Shown: piece by piece, positions 17,836 through 26,711 of the stretch
How the letters are laid out: each line of letters opens with the position of its first letter
Position numbering within the stretch: position 1 is the first letter of the stretch
Source of the DNA: Hymenobacter setariae
GTDB taxonomy: Bacteria; Bacteroidota; Bacteroidia; Cytophagales; Hymenobacteraceae
Direction: 5' to 3'
Length of the DNA stretch: 64,000 nt
Assembly: GCF_007713685.1 (NCBI RefSeq)
Contig: NZ_VMRJ01000002.1
Coordinates: 558,001-622,000, forward strand
Program-made: the position numbers and the translations under genes
Notes under the pieces: generated by a model
Seen by the model: only the letters and a program-made list of their open reading frames with translations
What the model was told of the DNA's origin: nothing
Databases searched by the model: none

Positions 17836-19362
17836 ATGAACTCGCAGCAGCTTCAGCACCTATACTGGCGCGCCGGCTTTGGCCCCCGCCCCGCCGATAT
17901 TGCCGCCGGCTTGAGCCCGGCCAAGGCTCTGCGACAGCTGTTGCGCGAGGCTGAGCCCTGCACGCCCATCGAGAGCCCGGCTTTTCACTACGCCGACCCC
18001 CTAGGTGCCGTGGTGGCCGTGCAGCCCGTGGCACCCGTTTCGGCTGGAGCTTCAATGGCCAGCGAGCTTTCTCCGCTCAGCCCGCGCACGGCAGCGCTGC
18101 CCGCAGGCCGGCCCGCCGCGCTCGTGTTGCGCCGCCGCGACCTCACGCCCGAGCAGCGCAAGCAGCAAAATGAAGGTATCCGCGACGCCTTCGCAGCCAT
18201 GAGCACGGCTTGGATGGAGCGTATGGCCACCGGCCCCGGCCAGCTGCGCGAAAAAATGGCGCTGTTCTGGCACGGGCACTTTGCCTGCCGCACGCGCCGG
18301 CCCAACGATAGCTTGCAGCTGCTCAATACCATCCGGACGCACGCCCTAGGTAAGTTTTCGGACCTGCTGCTGGCCGTGAGCCGCGAGCCGGCCATGCTGC
18401 AGTTCTTAAATAACCAGCAGAATAAGAAGGAGCATCCCAACGAGAACTTCGCCCGCGAGGTGATGGAGCTCTTCACCTTGGGACGTGGCAACTACACCGA
18501 AACCGATGTGAAGGAAGCCGCCCGCGCCTTCACCGGCTGGAGCTACGATAACCAAAACAATTTCGTGTTTCGGGCGCGCCAGCACGATGCTGGGCCCAAG
18601 ACTTTCTTGGGCCACACCGGCAACCTAGGCGGCGAAGACGTGCTGGCCATCATCATGCAGCAGCCAGCCACAGCCACGTTCTTGGTTACCAAGCTGTACC
18701 GCTTTTTCGTCAACGACGTGCCCAATTCGGCGCACATCGAGCTGCTGGCCACGGCTTTTCGGCGCAGCCACTACGACATTGCTGACTTGGCCGAGCGGCT
18801 ATTTTCAGCCGATTGGTTTTACGACGCGGCCAACGTGGGCGTGCGCATCAAGTCGCCGGTCGAGCTAATTGCTGGCCTGCGCCGTACCCTAGGCGTGCAG
18901 CTCGATAACGCGCGGCTGCTGCTGGGCTACCAGAAAGCGCTAGGCCAAACGCTGTTTATGCCGCCCAACGTGGCTGGCTGGCCTGGCGGCCGCAATTGGA
19001 TAGATTCGTCGTCGCTGCTGCTGCGCTTGCAGCTGCCGGCCATCTTGTTCAAGAACGCCGAGTTTGCGGTGCGCCTCAAGGACGACGAAAATGACATTAC
19101 GCCCCAAACCACCGGCAAAGAGCGCACGCTACGCAACACTGTGGGCGCCCGCCTGCCGCTGGCTGCGCTGCAGCAGCTGCTAGGTGGCGCCAGTACCGCT
19201 GAGCAGTCTCAGCAATTGGTGCGCTGCCTGCTGCAAGTTCCTCTGCGCCCCGAAAACTTGGCGCTGGTGCAGCAGGCCGCCGCCAAAGCCACCACGCCCG
19301 AGGAGCAGCTGCGCACCACGCTCATCAGTTTGCTGAGCTTGCCCGAGTATCAGTTGAGTTAA
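17836..19362 (+). CDS. DUF1800 family protein
   Basis: A 508-residue DUF1800 protein, typically encoded beside a DUF1501 protein as here. Hallmarks are the N-terminal LYWRAGFGPRPADI, FWHGHFACRT, NENFAREVMELFTLG, the segment ARAFTGWSY, and MPPNVAGWPGG near the C-terminus. No signal peptide is evident from the chosen ATG. The biochemical function of DUF1800 is not established; with DUF1501 partners it has been associated with exported or cell-surface roles. The partner gene starts 57 bp downstream, after a small hairpin, so they probably form one operon. Confidence 0.92.
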   Translation: MNSQQLQHLYWRAGFGPRPADIAAGLSPAKALRQLLREAEPCTPIESPAFHYADPLGAVVAVQPVAPVSAGASMASELSPLSPRTAALPAGRPAALVLRRRDLTPEQRKQQNEGIRDAFAAMSTAWMERMATGPGQLREKMALFWHGHFACRTRRPNDSLQLLNTIRTHALGKFSDLLLAVSREPAMLQFLNNQQNKKEHPNENFAREVMELFTLGRGNYTETDVKEAARAFTGWSYDNQNNFVFRARQHDAGPKTFLGHTGNLGGEDVLAIIMQQPATATFLVTKLYRFFVNDVPNSAHIELLATAFRRSHYDIADLAERLFSADWFYDAANVGVRIKSPVELIAGLRRTLGVQLDNARLLLGYQKALGQTLFMPPNVAGWPGGRNWIDSSSLLLRLQLPAILFKNAEFAVRLKDDENDITPQTTGKERTLRNTVGARLPLAALQQLLGGASTAEQSQQLVRCLLQVPLRPENLALVQQAAAKATTPEEQLRTTLISLLSLPEYQLS

Positions 19363-19371
19363 AGAAATCGC

Positions 19372-19402
19372 CTGTCGTACAGCACGCCGTGCTGCACGAC
19401 AG
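19372..19402 (+). other. Intra-operon hairpin between DUF1800 and DUF1501 genes
   Basis: CTGTCGT (19372-19378) pairs with ACGACAG (19396-19402). An inner stem, CAGCACG with CGTGCTG, is stacked inside it. There is no T tract, so it may stabilise or partly attenuate the transcript rather than end it. Confidence 0.5.
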
Positions 19403-19419
19403 TTTAAAGCCATACCACT

Positions 19420-20646
19420 ATGCAGCGCCGCCACTTCTTGCAATCGTCTGCCTTGGCCAGCACCTTACTGCTGGTGCCCAAGTTTTTGCACGCCCTCGAC
19501 CGGCCCGAAGCGCGGCTGGCTACGCTGCTACGCGATGCCCCGGCCGAGAAGGCGCGCCGCCTCATCGTGGTGCAGCTCAGTGGCGGCAACGATGGGCTGA
19601 ATACCATCATTCCGTACCGCAACGACTTGTATTACAAGGCGCGGCCCACGCTGGCGCTTCGCGAGGCCGAGGGCATCTTGCCCCTCAGCGACGACCTAGG
19701 GCTGCACCCCGCCATGCGCGGCCTCAAAGACCTGTACGACCAGGGCCAGCTGGCTGTGCTCAATGCCGTGGGCTACCCCAACCCCGACCGTTCGCACTTC
19801 CGCTCGATGGACATCTGGCAAACCGGCTCGGGCTCGGAGCAATTGCTGACCACCGGCTGGCTCGGCCGCTACCTCGACAGCAGCTGCGCGGGCTGCGCCC
19901 TGCCTTACCAGGCGTTGGAGGTAGATGATACACTGAGCTTAGCCTTGAAGGGCCAGCTGCGCAAAGGTCTGGCCGTGAAGACACCCGGCAAGTTTCACCA
20001 GCTCACCCAGAGCCGCTACCTCAGCCAGCTAAGCCAGGAAGCGGTGCCGCCCGCCGCTACTTCTGAACTCGATTATCTCTACAAAACGCTGGCTGAAACA
20101 GCGTCGTCGGCCGATTACCTCTACCAAAAATCGAAGGTGCACACTAGCACCGCTACCTACCCCAACACCGACCTAGGGCGCAACCTCAAAACCACCGCTG
20201 AGCTGATAACCTCGGGTGTCGAGTCGCGGGTGTACTACGTGGCCCTCAGTGGCTTCGATACCCACGTGCGACAGCACGCGCAGCAAGCCCGCCTGCTAGG
20301 CGAGCTCTCGGATGGCCTGGCCGCACTGGCCGCCGACTTGCAAAAAAGCGGCGAGTGGGCTAACACGATGGTAATGGTATTCAGCGAGTTTGGCCGGCGC
20401 GTGACCCAGAATGCCAGCAACGGTACCGACCACGGCACCGCCAACAACGTGTTTTTGCTCAGCGGCGCCCTGCGCAAACCTGGCTTGCTCAACGCCCCCG
20501 CCAGCCTCGCCGACCTCGACCAGGGCGACCTGCGCTACCAAGTCGATTTTCGCAGCCTCTACGCCAGCATTTTAGCTGACTGGCTCGGCGCCGATGATAA
20601 GCTAGTGCTCGGCCCTGGCATCGAGCGCCTTGCGGGCCTAGTGTGA
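19420..20646 (+). CDS. DUF1501 family protein, Tat-exported
   Basis: A 408-residue DUF1501 protein, related to the sulfatase/alkaline phosphatase fold. It begins with a twin-arginine-like signal, MQRRHFLQSSALASTLLL, so it is probably exported folded. Family motifs include VVQLSGGNDGLNTIIPY near residue 50, HPAMRGLKDLY, NPDRSHFRSMDIWQTG, and the late segment VFSEFGRRVTQNASNGTDHG, which carries probable metal ligands. It follows the DUF1800 gene in the same orientation. Their joint function is unknown, though the pairing is widely conserved. Confidence 0.92.
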   Translation: MQRRHFLQSSALASTLLLVPKFLHALDRPEARLATLLRDAPAEKARRLIVVQLSGGNDGLNTIIPYRNDLYYKARPTLALREAEGILPLSDDLGLHPAMRGLKDLYDQGQLAVLNAVGYPNPDRSHFRSMDIWQTGSGSEQLLTTGWLGRYLDSSCAGCALPYQALEVDDTLSLALKGQLRKGLAVKTPGKFHQLTQSRYLSQLSQEAVPPAATSELDYLYKTLAETASSADYLYQKSKVHTSTATYPNTDLGRNLKTTAELITSGVESRVYYVALSGFDTHVRQHAQQARLLGELSDGLAALAADLQKSGEWANTMVMVFSEFGRRVTQNASNGTDHGTANNVFLLSGALRKPGLLNAPASLADLDQGDLRYQVDFRSLYASILADWLGADDKLVLGPGIERLAGLV

Positions 20647-20770
20647 GGAGGCAGGCGCCGGGTGCTACAAGTGAAATAAGGGCTTGAAAAGCAGCTTTGT
20701 GCGTTAAGCTGGGCTATATCCTGCCGGGGGGCGGAGCCGTACTGGTAGGCACCACCCATCTGCTCTTGCT

Positions 20771-21148
20771 ATGAAACCCATTTCGCCCACTCTCCACGGT
20801 GTACTTGACTACCTTACCTGTGGCTTTTTCCTGGTGCTGCCCAGCGAGTTTGACCTGACCGGCACCTACGCCAACGTGTGCTACCTGCTGGCCGGAGGCT
20901 ACCTCGTTATTTCGCTGCTGACCAACATGCCCTTTGGCTTACTCAAGGTGATTCCCTTCTGGCTGCACGGACGCCTAGAGCTAGTAAGTGGCCTCGTATT
21001 TATTGCCTCACCCTGGCTGTTTGGCTATGCCGGCAACACTACCATGCGCAACCTGTTTATTGGGGTTGGCATCGTCTTTTTAGTTGTGTTTGCGCTCACG
21101 CAATGGCAGCCCCAAGACAAGACTGTAGTTGAGCTACAAAAGGGTTAA
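20771..21148 (+). CDS. SPW-repeat-like small membrane protein
   Basis: A 125-residue membrane protein with four hydrophobic segments. It starts with ISPTLHGVLDYLTCGFFLVLPSEF and contains IASPWLFGYAG, both typical of SPW-repeat-type proteins, whose function is unknown. Length is normal for the small versions. It lies 125 bp after the DUF1501 gene, is probably transcribed alone, and ends just before a long hairpin shared with the convergent gene. Confidence 0.75.
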   Translation: MKPISPTLHGVLDYLTCGFFLVLPSEFDLTGTYANVCYLLAGGYLVISLLTNMPFGLLKVIPFWLHGRLELVSGLVFIASPWLFGYAGNTTMRNLFIGVGIVFLVVFALTQWQPQDKTVVELQKG

Positions 21149-21157
21149 TCCTTATTA

Positions 21158-21234
21158 GCTAAGTGCCTATACATCAAGGTGCCCCATGTGTTCAACTCGA
21201 ACGCATGGGGAACCTTGGTGTATAGGCACTTAGC
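21158..21234. terminator. Long bidirectional hairpin between convergent genes
   Basis: Arms 21158-21188 and 21204-21234 (31 nt each) pair almost perfectly around a 15-nt loop that itself contains GTTC/GAAC. It separates the plus-strand gene ending at 21148 from the minus-strand gene ending at 21240, so it probably ends both transcripts. Confidence 0.75.
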
Positions 21235-21239
21235 CAGAC

Positions 21240-22076
21240 TTAGATAGGCACATTGAAGCCGAGGGCGTAAGTAAGCTGGGCCGAGCCAAAGCGGTGCGTT
21301 ACCAGCGTTTGGCGGTCGTAGCCGATGCGCGAGTTGGTGTAGTTGGCAAAGGCACCCTGCATATCGGACTGCAAGAAGAAATACCGGAAAATCTCGAAGC
21401 GCAGGCCCGCGCTGGCGCCCGCCACCCAGCCTTCGTAGCGAAATGGCCCTTCGGAGTGGCTCGTAAAAATCGACGCGATGGTGTAGGTAATCATCGGGCC
21501 GCCGCCCACCTTGCCGATGGCGCTCAGGGCCAAGTGTTTGCCCACGACTAGGCGCTGGCGCTTCACAAGGTTCACCATCAGATAGTTGTTGCCGTTGGTG
21601 TGCTGCAAGTGCACAAAGTCGGGCGTCACGAGCGTGTCACGGTCGAAGTGAAAGCCGCGAATTTGACCCGCCGCCCGCATCACTTGGTTGTCATCGACCA
21701 CGTATTTGAGGTGATTCCAGGCCACCTCGATACCTAGGTCGTGCTTGTCGCCAAACATGTAGCCTATCGTGGCGTCGTACTGCGGCACGGTCAGGTTGCT
21801 GGGCTTCCAGAAGTCGCTCATGCTCATGTGGTCGTGCGCCTTCGCGTCGTGAAACGTGAAGTCGAAATCATCGCTCGTGCTGTTGCGAAACCGGATGTCG
21901 GAGCGCGTGTACCAGTCGCGGTTGTAGCCCCAGGTAAAATATAGCGAGCCGCGGTGGTGCCCTAGGGGTAGCGTTTGAATAGCGGGACCGGGCGCATTCA
22001 GCGGGGTAGTTGGCTGGGCAGCCAGTGGAGTTGCCAGGCTGAAAGCGGCACCGGCAAAAAGTATAAAGGACTTCAC
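21240..22076 (-). CDS. Exported outer-membrane beta-barrel-like protein, unknown function
   Basis: I do not recognise a named family. The start is a GTG, supported by a good signal peptide MKSFILFAGAAFSLATPLAAQ. The 278-residue protein then shows alternating amphipathic strands rich in aromatic residues (LYFTWGYNRDWYTRSD, YDATIGYMFGDKHDLGIEVAWN), Gly turns and a strand-like C-terminus ending YALGFNVPI. This fits a small outer-membrane beta-barrel. A His/Asp/Met-rich stretch occurs near residue 78 (FHDAKAHDHMSMSDFW). The gene is monocistronic. Confidence 0.65.
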   Translation of the reverse strand: MKSFILFAGAAFSLATPLAAQPTTPLNAPGPAIQTLPLGHHRGSLYFTWGYNRDWYTRSDIRFRNSTSDDFDFTFHDAKAHDHMSMSDFWKPSNLTVPQYDATIGYMFGDKHDLGIEVAWNHLKYVVDDNQVMRAAGQIRGFHFDRDTLVTPDFVHLQHTNGNNYLMVNLVKRQRLVVGKHLALSAIGKVGGGPMITYTIASIFTSHSEGPFRYEGWVAGASAGLRFEIFRYFFLQSDMQGAFANYTNSRIGYDRQTLVTHRFGSAQLTYALGFNVPI

Positions 22077-22174
22077 GTAAGAGTTGTAGAGGCGAAATAG
22101 TGGCTTGTCTGCCTAATAAGACAGAAAGGTGGAGCTTATATTTTAAGCTCCGCACTAATTAAATTTTAGCTGAG

Positions 22175-24781
22175 CTATAACCGGGCGCCAACCACTACTG
22201 TTTTCTTGTATTCGCGGCGCTCGGCGCCGCTGGGCCTAAACAGCTCGACGTGAACGATGTAGTAGCCCACGGCAGCTTTGTGGCCGTTGTCGTCGGTGCC
22301 ATCCCACTGCACGGCGCCGGTGGTGGGTAGGCTCTCATTGCGCAGCAGGCGGCGCGTGAGGCGCCCTAGGGCATCGTACACCGTCACGGAGCCCACATAG
22401 CCGGGTTGGCCGAGTTCGTAGCTGAGGGTGGTGAAGTCCTGCTGGCCATCATTGTCGGGTGTAAAAAGCTCGGGCGCTAGTGCTAGCTCCTGGCCACCCC
22501 CAGCGGCGTCCTGGGCCTGCGAGTTGGGGCGGCCGGGCGTAGCGTAGCCCACCGTGCTGGCCGCCGAGTGAAAGTTGCTCGCCAAGCTTGGCCCCGCCGC
22601 CCTAATGCGCTCGAGGCTCACGCCAGCCGCTGTGCTCAGCAGCGATAGCTGCTGGCTTTTGTCGTAGACATAATGGTCAAGCTCTTGGCTGCCCGCATCA
22701 TACACGTAAACGCTGCCGGTGCTAGTATCGAGGGCCGGAAACCCCGCCACAGCCAGCAGCGCCGCGGCGTCGTTGCTGGTAGGGTACTGCACCTGCAAAA
22801 TGTCCGCATCGCTGGTGAGCGCCACTAGTTGGCCCGGCGCCAGCACATAGGCCGCCGTGGGGCTGATGGCGCAAGTGCCTAGGCCAGTGGCTTTCTGCGT
22901 AGCCAGCTGATAGCCCTGCAGGTTGAGGTAGCGCGCCGAGCGATTAAGCAATTCCACAAAATATACGCCTCCCGAGCGGTGGTTAAAGAGTACCTCGTTC
23001 ACCACCAAGTCGCCCGGCTGCGCCGCTTCGGTCAAGGCAAAGCCAGCATAAGTAAGTGCCCCGCTGGCATTGCCAGCGCAGTCAGTGGCGCGGGCCACAG
23101 CCACGGTAATGGGCTGGCTGGGCTGCAGCGTGGTACCTAGGAGCAAGTCCACGGCCCGGAAGTCGGGCCCCATGGGCGCGGCCTGGCGCACACCTAGGGG
23201 CGTGCCCGCGTTGCTTTGCAGGGTGTACAGCGCTGGGCTGGCGGCTGCGGCGCTGTCTAGCTTTTCGCCAAAATACAAGCGCACCGTGCTGGCCGTCAGG
23301 GCCACGGCGCGCAGCAGGGTAGGGGGCGTGCGGTCGGGGCTAGCGGTGGCCACACTGTTGCGGCGGGCGGGGGTGCCACCATTAGTATCTTGGCTGGCCT
23401 GCCAGTTGTCGGCGCCGCTGCAGTAAGCGCTGGGGTCGCGCATTTCGAGCGTCCAGCCGCCGTTTTTCTTGCGCTGGTCGCGGTACCAATCGTCGGTGTA
23501 AGCTACTTCAAATAAGGTAGTGCCATCGCGACCGCGCAGCACCAATTGGTCGCCCGCATTGGTAAGCGTCGGGAAGTTGCTGACGCCGTATACTTTGCCA
23601 TAGGTAGCAAACTGCGCCGCGCGGGTGGCGCCGCACACCACGGCGTATTGGCCGGGCAGCAGCCGGGCGGTATCGGGCAGCACGGCAGCAGTGGCGCTGC
23701 CGCTTTTGAGCAGTCGCACGCCGCGCAAACTCAGGATTTTAGCAGCCGTGTTATTGTAAATCTCTACAAACTCTGATGCCGGCAAGCCTACAGCGGGCGT
23801 TTCGCGAGCCATGATTTCCGTGATAAGCAGCTCGCCTATCCTAGGTGCCACCGCCACCCCGCCAAACGTGGCCGTGAGGGGGCCGGCAGCTACGTTGCCG
23901 TAGAGATCAGCTAGCTGGCGTACCTCTAGGGTGTTGGTGCTAGCAAAGTCTTGCCCAAAGGTGAGCCGCACTACGGCAGGGTTCAGGGCTGATACCTGAG
24001 CGCTGGTGGGCACCACGCCCGTAGCCAGCCGGTAAGTAGCTAGCTGGATGGCGGTGGTGGGGTCTACGGCTTCGTTAAACACCACCTCAACCGTGCGGGC
24101 GTCGAGCGGCGCGGCCCGCGTAAGCAGCGGCGCCGTGGCATCGGTCACGCTAAAATCGTCGAAGTAAAAGTTCTTGCTATTGGCCGCCGAGTACACTAGC
24201 GACACGCCTATCACGGCACTGCGTTGGTGCGTGTTGTCGATAGGCTGACTGGCCTCGGCCACGAAGCTGCGGCCGCCGCTTAGGTCACGCTCTAGTTTCC
24301 ACTGGCCTTGCAGCGAGCGCGTCACGCGCACCCGCACTACATTATTGCTAGTTCCTAGGGTACCGTTTTGGCCATCAATGACCATGACAGCCGCCTTAGC
24401 CGAGTCCTTGCGAAAGAGGCTTACCTCATCGTCGGTGCCGCCTAGGCGCACGAAGTAGCCTTTAGTGGCGGCGCTTTTGAGGTCGGCTTGCGAGGCCAGT
24501 AGCCACACATCAGCAAGGTTGCCCGAGGAGGTGGCAAGCTTCAGATTAGCCCAAAACTCCCAAGTGGCGCCAGTGCTAGCCTGGCAGGGCGTCACAAGCT
24601 GCAATTGGGTGCCCGTGGTGGCTGGCCCGTTGCTTTGCAGCACTTGATTGGCCACGATGAAGCTGGCAGCGTCGCCGTTCCAAGCGGGGTTTTGGGTAAA
24701 GTTGCCGTCGGCAAACGTCTCGGCTAGCTGCGCAAAGGCGGCCAGCGGCAGCATAAAAAATAGCAGTAATATATATTTCAT
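22175..24781 (-). CDS. Large exported lamin-tail-domain protein with gliding-type C-terminus
   Basis: An 868-residue secreted protein. The ATG at 24781 is preferred over the GTG at 24793 because it starts the signal peptide directly (MKYILLLFFMLPLAAFA). The N-terminal about 200 residues look like a beta-sandwich/laminin-G-like region. Ig-like segments follow, including ATYRLATGVVPTSAQVSAL. Two lamin-tail domains seem present (LLITEIMARETPAVGLPASE and LVVNEVLFNHRSGGVYFVEL). The C-terminal about 90 residues resemble a FlgD-like/gliding-motility C-terminal domain (LFTPDNDGQQDFTTLSYEL, then VTVYDALGRLTRRLL), suggesting type IX secretion and surface exposure. Function is unknown. Confidence 0.8.
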   Translation of the reverse strand: MKYILLLFFMLPLAAFAQLAETFADGNFTQNPAWNGDAASFIVANQVLQSNGPATTGTQLQLVTPCQASTGATWEFWANLKLATSSGNLADVWLLASQADLKSAATKGYFVRLGGTDDEVSLFRKDSAKAAVMVIDGQNGTLGTSNNVVRVRVTRSLQGQWKLERDLSGGRSFVAEASQPIDNTHQRSAVIGVSLVYSAANSKNFYFDDFSVTDATAPLLTRAAPLDARTVEVVFNEAVDPTTAIQLATYRLATGVVPTSAQVSALNPAVVRLTFGQDFASTNTLEVRQLADLYGNVAAGPLTATFGGVAVAPRIGELLITEIMARETPAVGLPASEFVEIYNNTAAKILSLRGVRLLKSGSATAAVLPDTARLLPGQYAVVCGATRAAQFATYGKVYGVSNFPTLTNAGDQLVLRGRDGTTLFEVAYTDDWYRDQRKKNGGWTLEMRDPSAYCSGADNWQASQDTNGGTPARRNSVATASPDRTPPTLLRAVALTASTVRLYFGEKLDSAAAASPALYTLQSNAGTPLGVRQAAPMGPDFRAVDLLLGTTLQPSQPITVAVARATDCAGNASGALTYAGFALTEAAQPGDLVVNEVLFNHRSGGVYFVELLNRSARYLNLQGYQLATQKATGLGTCAISPTAAYVLAPGQLVALTSDADILQVQYPTSNDAAALLAVAGFPALDTSTGSVYVYDAGSQELDHYVYDKSQQLSLLSTAAGVSLERIRAAGPSLASNFHSAASTVGYATPGRPNSQAQDAAGGGQELALAPELFTPDNDGQQDFTTLSYELGQPGYVGSVTVYDALGRLTRRLLRNESLPTTGAVQWDGTDDNGHKAAVGYYIVHVELFRPSGAERREYKKTVVVGARL

Positions 24782-24883
24782 CAATAGGGTCACCTAGGAT
24801 AGATACCCCTAAATAAATCCCTAAAAGCTGAACTGCAACGCCCGATTGGGAAAAGTCATTTTTTATAACCGTCAAAGAAAAGT

Positions 24884-24924
24884 GAGCGAGCAATCTAATT
24901 GTTAAACAACTAGATTGCTCGCTC
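24884..24924 (-). terminator. Terminator after the glyoxalase-family gene
   Basis: GAGCGAGCAATCTA (24884-24897) pairs with the complementary sequence ending at 24924. A T-rich tract follows on the minus strand. It lies just beyond the stop at 24948. Confidence 0.75.
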
Positions 24925-24947
24925 GAATTCATCCAAATTACTAGGAT

Positions 24948-25340
24948 TTAAACCATATAAAACTCCCAGGAAATGCGGTCAGGGTCTTTGAAAGCCACGT
25001 ACTTCATGGGCCCCACGGTATCCTGCTTGATGCCGGTGTTTTCGACGCCCGCCGCCTCTAGGGCGTCGGCCACGCGCTTCAGCTCGGCCTCGTCTTCGCA
25101 GGCAATGGCAATGTGGTCGAGGCCCACGTTGAAAGGCGTGAAGGTGCCGCCACCGGGGTAGGTGGGCTCAGCCTTCTTGAAGCCAACGAACGTGGAGCCG
25201 ACCAAAAACCCAAGTATTTCGGGTGTGTCGAGGGCTATCGGCAAGCCCAGCAAGTCGTGGTAAAAGGCCTTAGCGCGGGCAAAATCGGTGGTGCGCAGGG
25301 CCACGTGAGCGAGGCCCTTGGTTTTGGGGTTGATGGCCAT
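24948..25340 (-). CDS. VOC-family (glyoxalase/dioxygenase-fold) protein
   Basis: A 130-residue single-domain vicinal-oxygen-chelate protein. The ATG at 25340 starts MAINPKTKGLAHVALRTTDF, where the His of HVALRTTD is a typical first metal ligand. A second His lies in GLDHIAIACEDEAEL and an acidic ligand at the end in ISWEFYMV. Such proteins bind a divalent metal and act as glyoxalases, isomerases or dioxygenases; the reaction cannot be chosen here. The gene is single and followed by a clear terminator. Confidence 0.85.
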   Translation of the reverse strand: MAINPKTKGLAHVALRTTDFARAKAFYHDLLGLPIALDTPEILGFLVGSTFVGFKKAEPTYPGGGTFTPFNVGLDHIAIACEDEAELKRVADALEAAGVENTGIKQDTVGPMKYVAFKDPDRISWEFYMV

Positions 25341-25630
25341 AAGTGGCTGAGTGGTTTGGTGAAGAGAAGGTAGAAGCAGTGGCAAAAGCTAGCGGTGGCC
25401 CGGCTTCGACAAGCTCGGCAGGACCTGTGCCACTTTCTTTTTAACCTCAACGAGTAATCTATTGATTTGGCTAGCGTGCCTGCCGATTTTTCTTCAGTTC
25501 TCACCTAGGGTGCTCCTTCGGCCATTTCTGAACTAAGCCATTCGCTGGCTAACCAATTTTATCCCGACATTTGCCCCGCACCGGCCGGCGCGACGCCGCC
25601 CGTTTAACGTGCTGATTAACTGTTACCCTC

Positions 25631-26623
25631 ATGAAAATTGCCGTTGTGGGTGCCACCGGGCTGGTGGGCACCGAAATGCTGAAGGTGCTCGCCGAGCGCC
25701 AGTTTCCGGTTACTGAATTGCTGCCCGTGGCTTCGGCCAAATCGGTGGGCCAGCTAGTTCATTTTCAAGGCAAAGACTACCCCGTGGTGAGCATGGAAGA
25801 CGCCATTGCGGCGCGTCCGGCCATCGCCATTTTCTCGGCCGGCGGCGGCGTATCGCTGGAGTTCGCGCCCAAGTTTGCCGAGGTCGGCACCGTGGTAGTC
25901 GATAACTCGTCGGCCTGGCGCATGGACCCTAGCAAGAAGCTGGTCGTGCCCGAGGTAAATGCCCACGAGCTCACCAAGGACGATAAAATTATCGCCAACC
26001 CGAACTGCTCGACCATTCAGATGGTGGTGGCTTTGAATGACTTGCACAAGAAGTACAAGGCTGAGCGCATTGTGGTAAGCACCTACCAGAGTGTGACCGG
26101 CACCGGCAAAAAAGCCGTGGACCAGCTCATGGAGGAGCGCGCCGGCCAGCAGGCTAGCAACCCCGCCTACGCCCACCCCATCGACCTGAACGTGCTGCCC
26201 CACATCGACGTGTTTCAGCCCAACGGCTACACCAAGGAGGAGCTGAAAATGGTGAATGAGACCAAGAAAATCATGAGCGACGACAGCATCCGCGTCACCG
26301 CCACTTGCGTGCGCGTGCCCGTAATGGGCGGCCACTCCGAGTCGGTCAACGTGGAGTTTGCTCAGGATTTTGACCTAGACGACGTGCGCGATGTGCTGCG
26401 CCAAACGGATGGCGTGGAGCTGGTAGACGATGTACAAAACAACAACTACCCCATGCCTAAAGACAGCCACGGCCGCGACGCCGTACTGGTGGGCCGCCTC
26501 CGCCGCGACGACACCCAGCCCAACACCCTCAATATGTGGATTGTGGCTGACAACCTGCGTAAAGGCGCCGCCACCAACGCCGTGCAGATTGCCGAATATC
26601 TGGTAGCCAACGGGCTGGTATAA
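25631..26623 (+). CDS. asd: Aspartate-semialdehyde dehydrogenase
   Basis: This enzyme reduces aspartyl phosphate to aspartate semialdehyde, the branch point to lysine, diaminopimelate, methionine and threonine. The 330-residue protein has the Rossmann motif GATGLVGTEML (residues 8-18), the active-site Cys126 in ANPNCSTIQM, and the later motif TCVRVPVMGGHSESV containing the substrate-binding and catalytic His region. Length is normal. It is a single gene with a strong terminator after it. Confidence 0.96.
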   Translation: MKIAVVGATGLVGTEMLKVLAERQFPVTELLPVASAKSVGQLVHFQGKDYPVVSMEDAIAARPAIAIFSAGGGVSLEFAPKFAEVGTVVVDNSSAWRMDPSKKLVVPEVNAHELTKDDKIIANPNCSTIQMVVALNDLHKKYKAERIVVSTYQSVTGTGKKAVDQLMEERAGQQASNPAYAHPIDLNVLPHIDVFQPNGYTKEELKMVNETKKIMSDDSIRVTATCVRVPVMGGHSESVNVEFAQDFDLDDVRDVLRQTDGVELVDDVQNNNYPMPKDSHGRDAVLVGRLRRDDTQPNTLNMWIVADNLRKGAATNAVQIAEYLVANGLV

Positions 26624-26642
26624 TACAGAGCTTAAACTGTAA

Positions 26643-26680
26643 AAGCCCCTGCGTTTTCCGAAAGCGCAGGGGCTTTTTGT
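26643..26680 (+). terminator. Rho-independent terminator of asd
   Basis: AAGCCCCTGCG pairs with CGCAGGGGCTT, followed by TTT. It lies 20 bp after the asd stop. Confidence 0.9.
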
Positions 26681-26711
26681 GAAATAGTAGGTGGTAGCTC
26701 AGCGTAGCCAA

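Noticed and set aside
17836..20646. Novel system formed by DUF1800 and DUF1501 proteins
   Set aside because: The pairing is widely distributed in bacteria and already recognised, although its function remains unclear.
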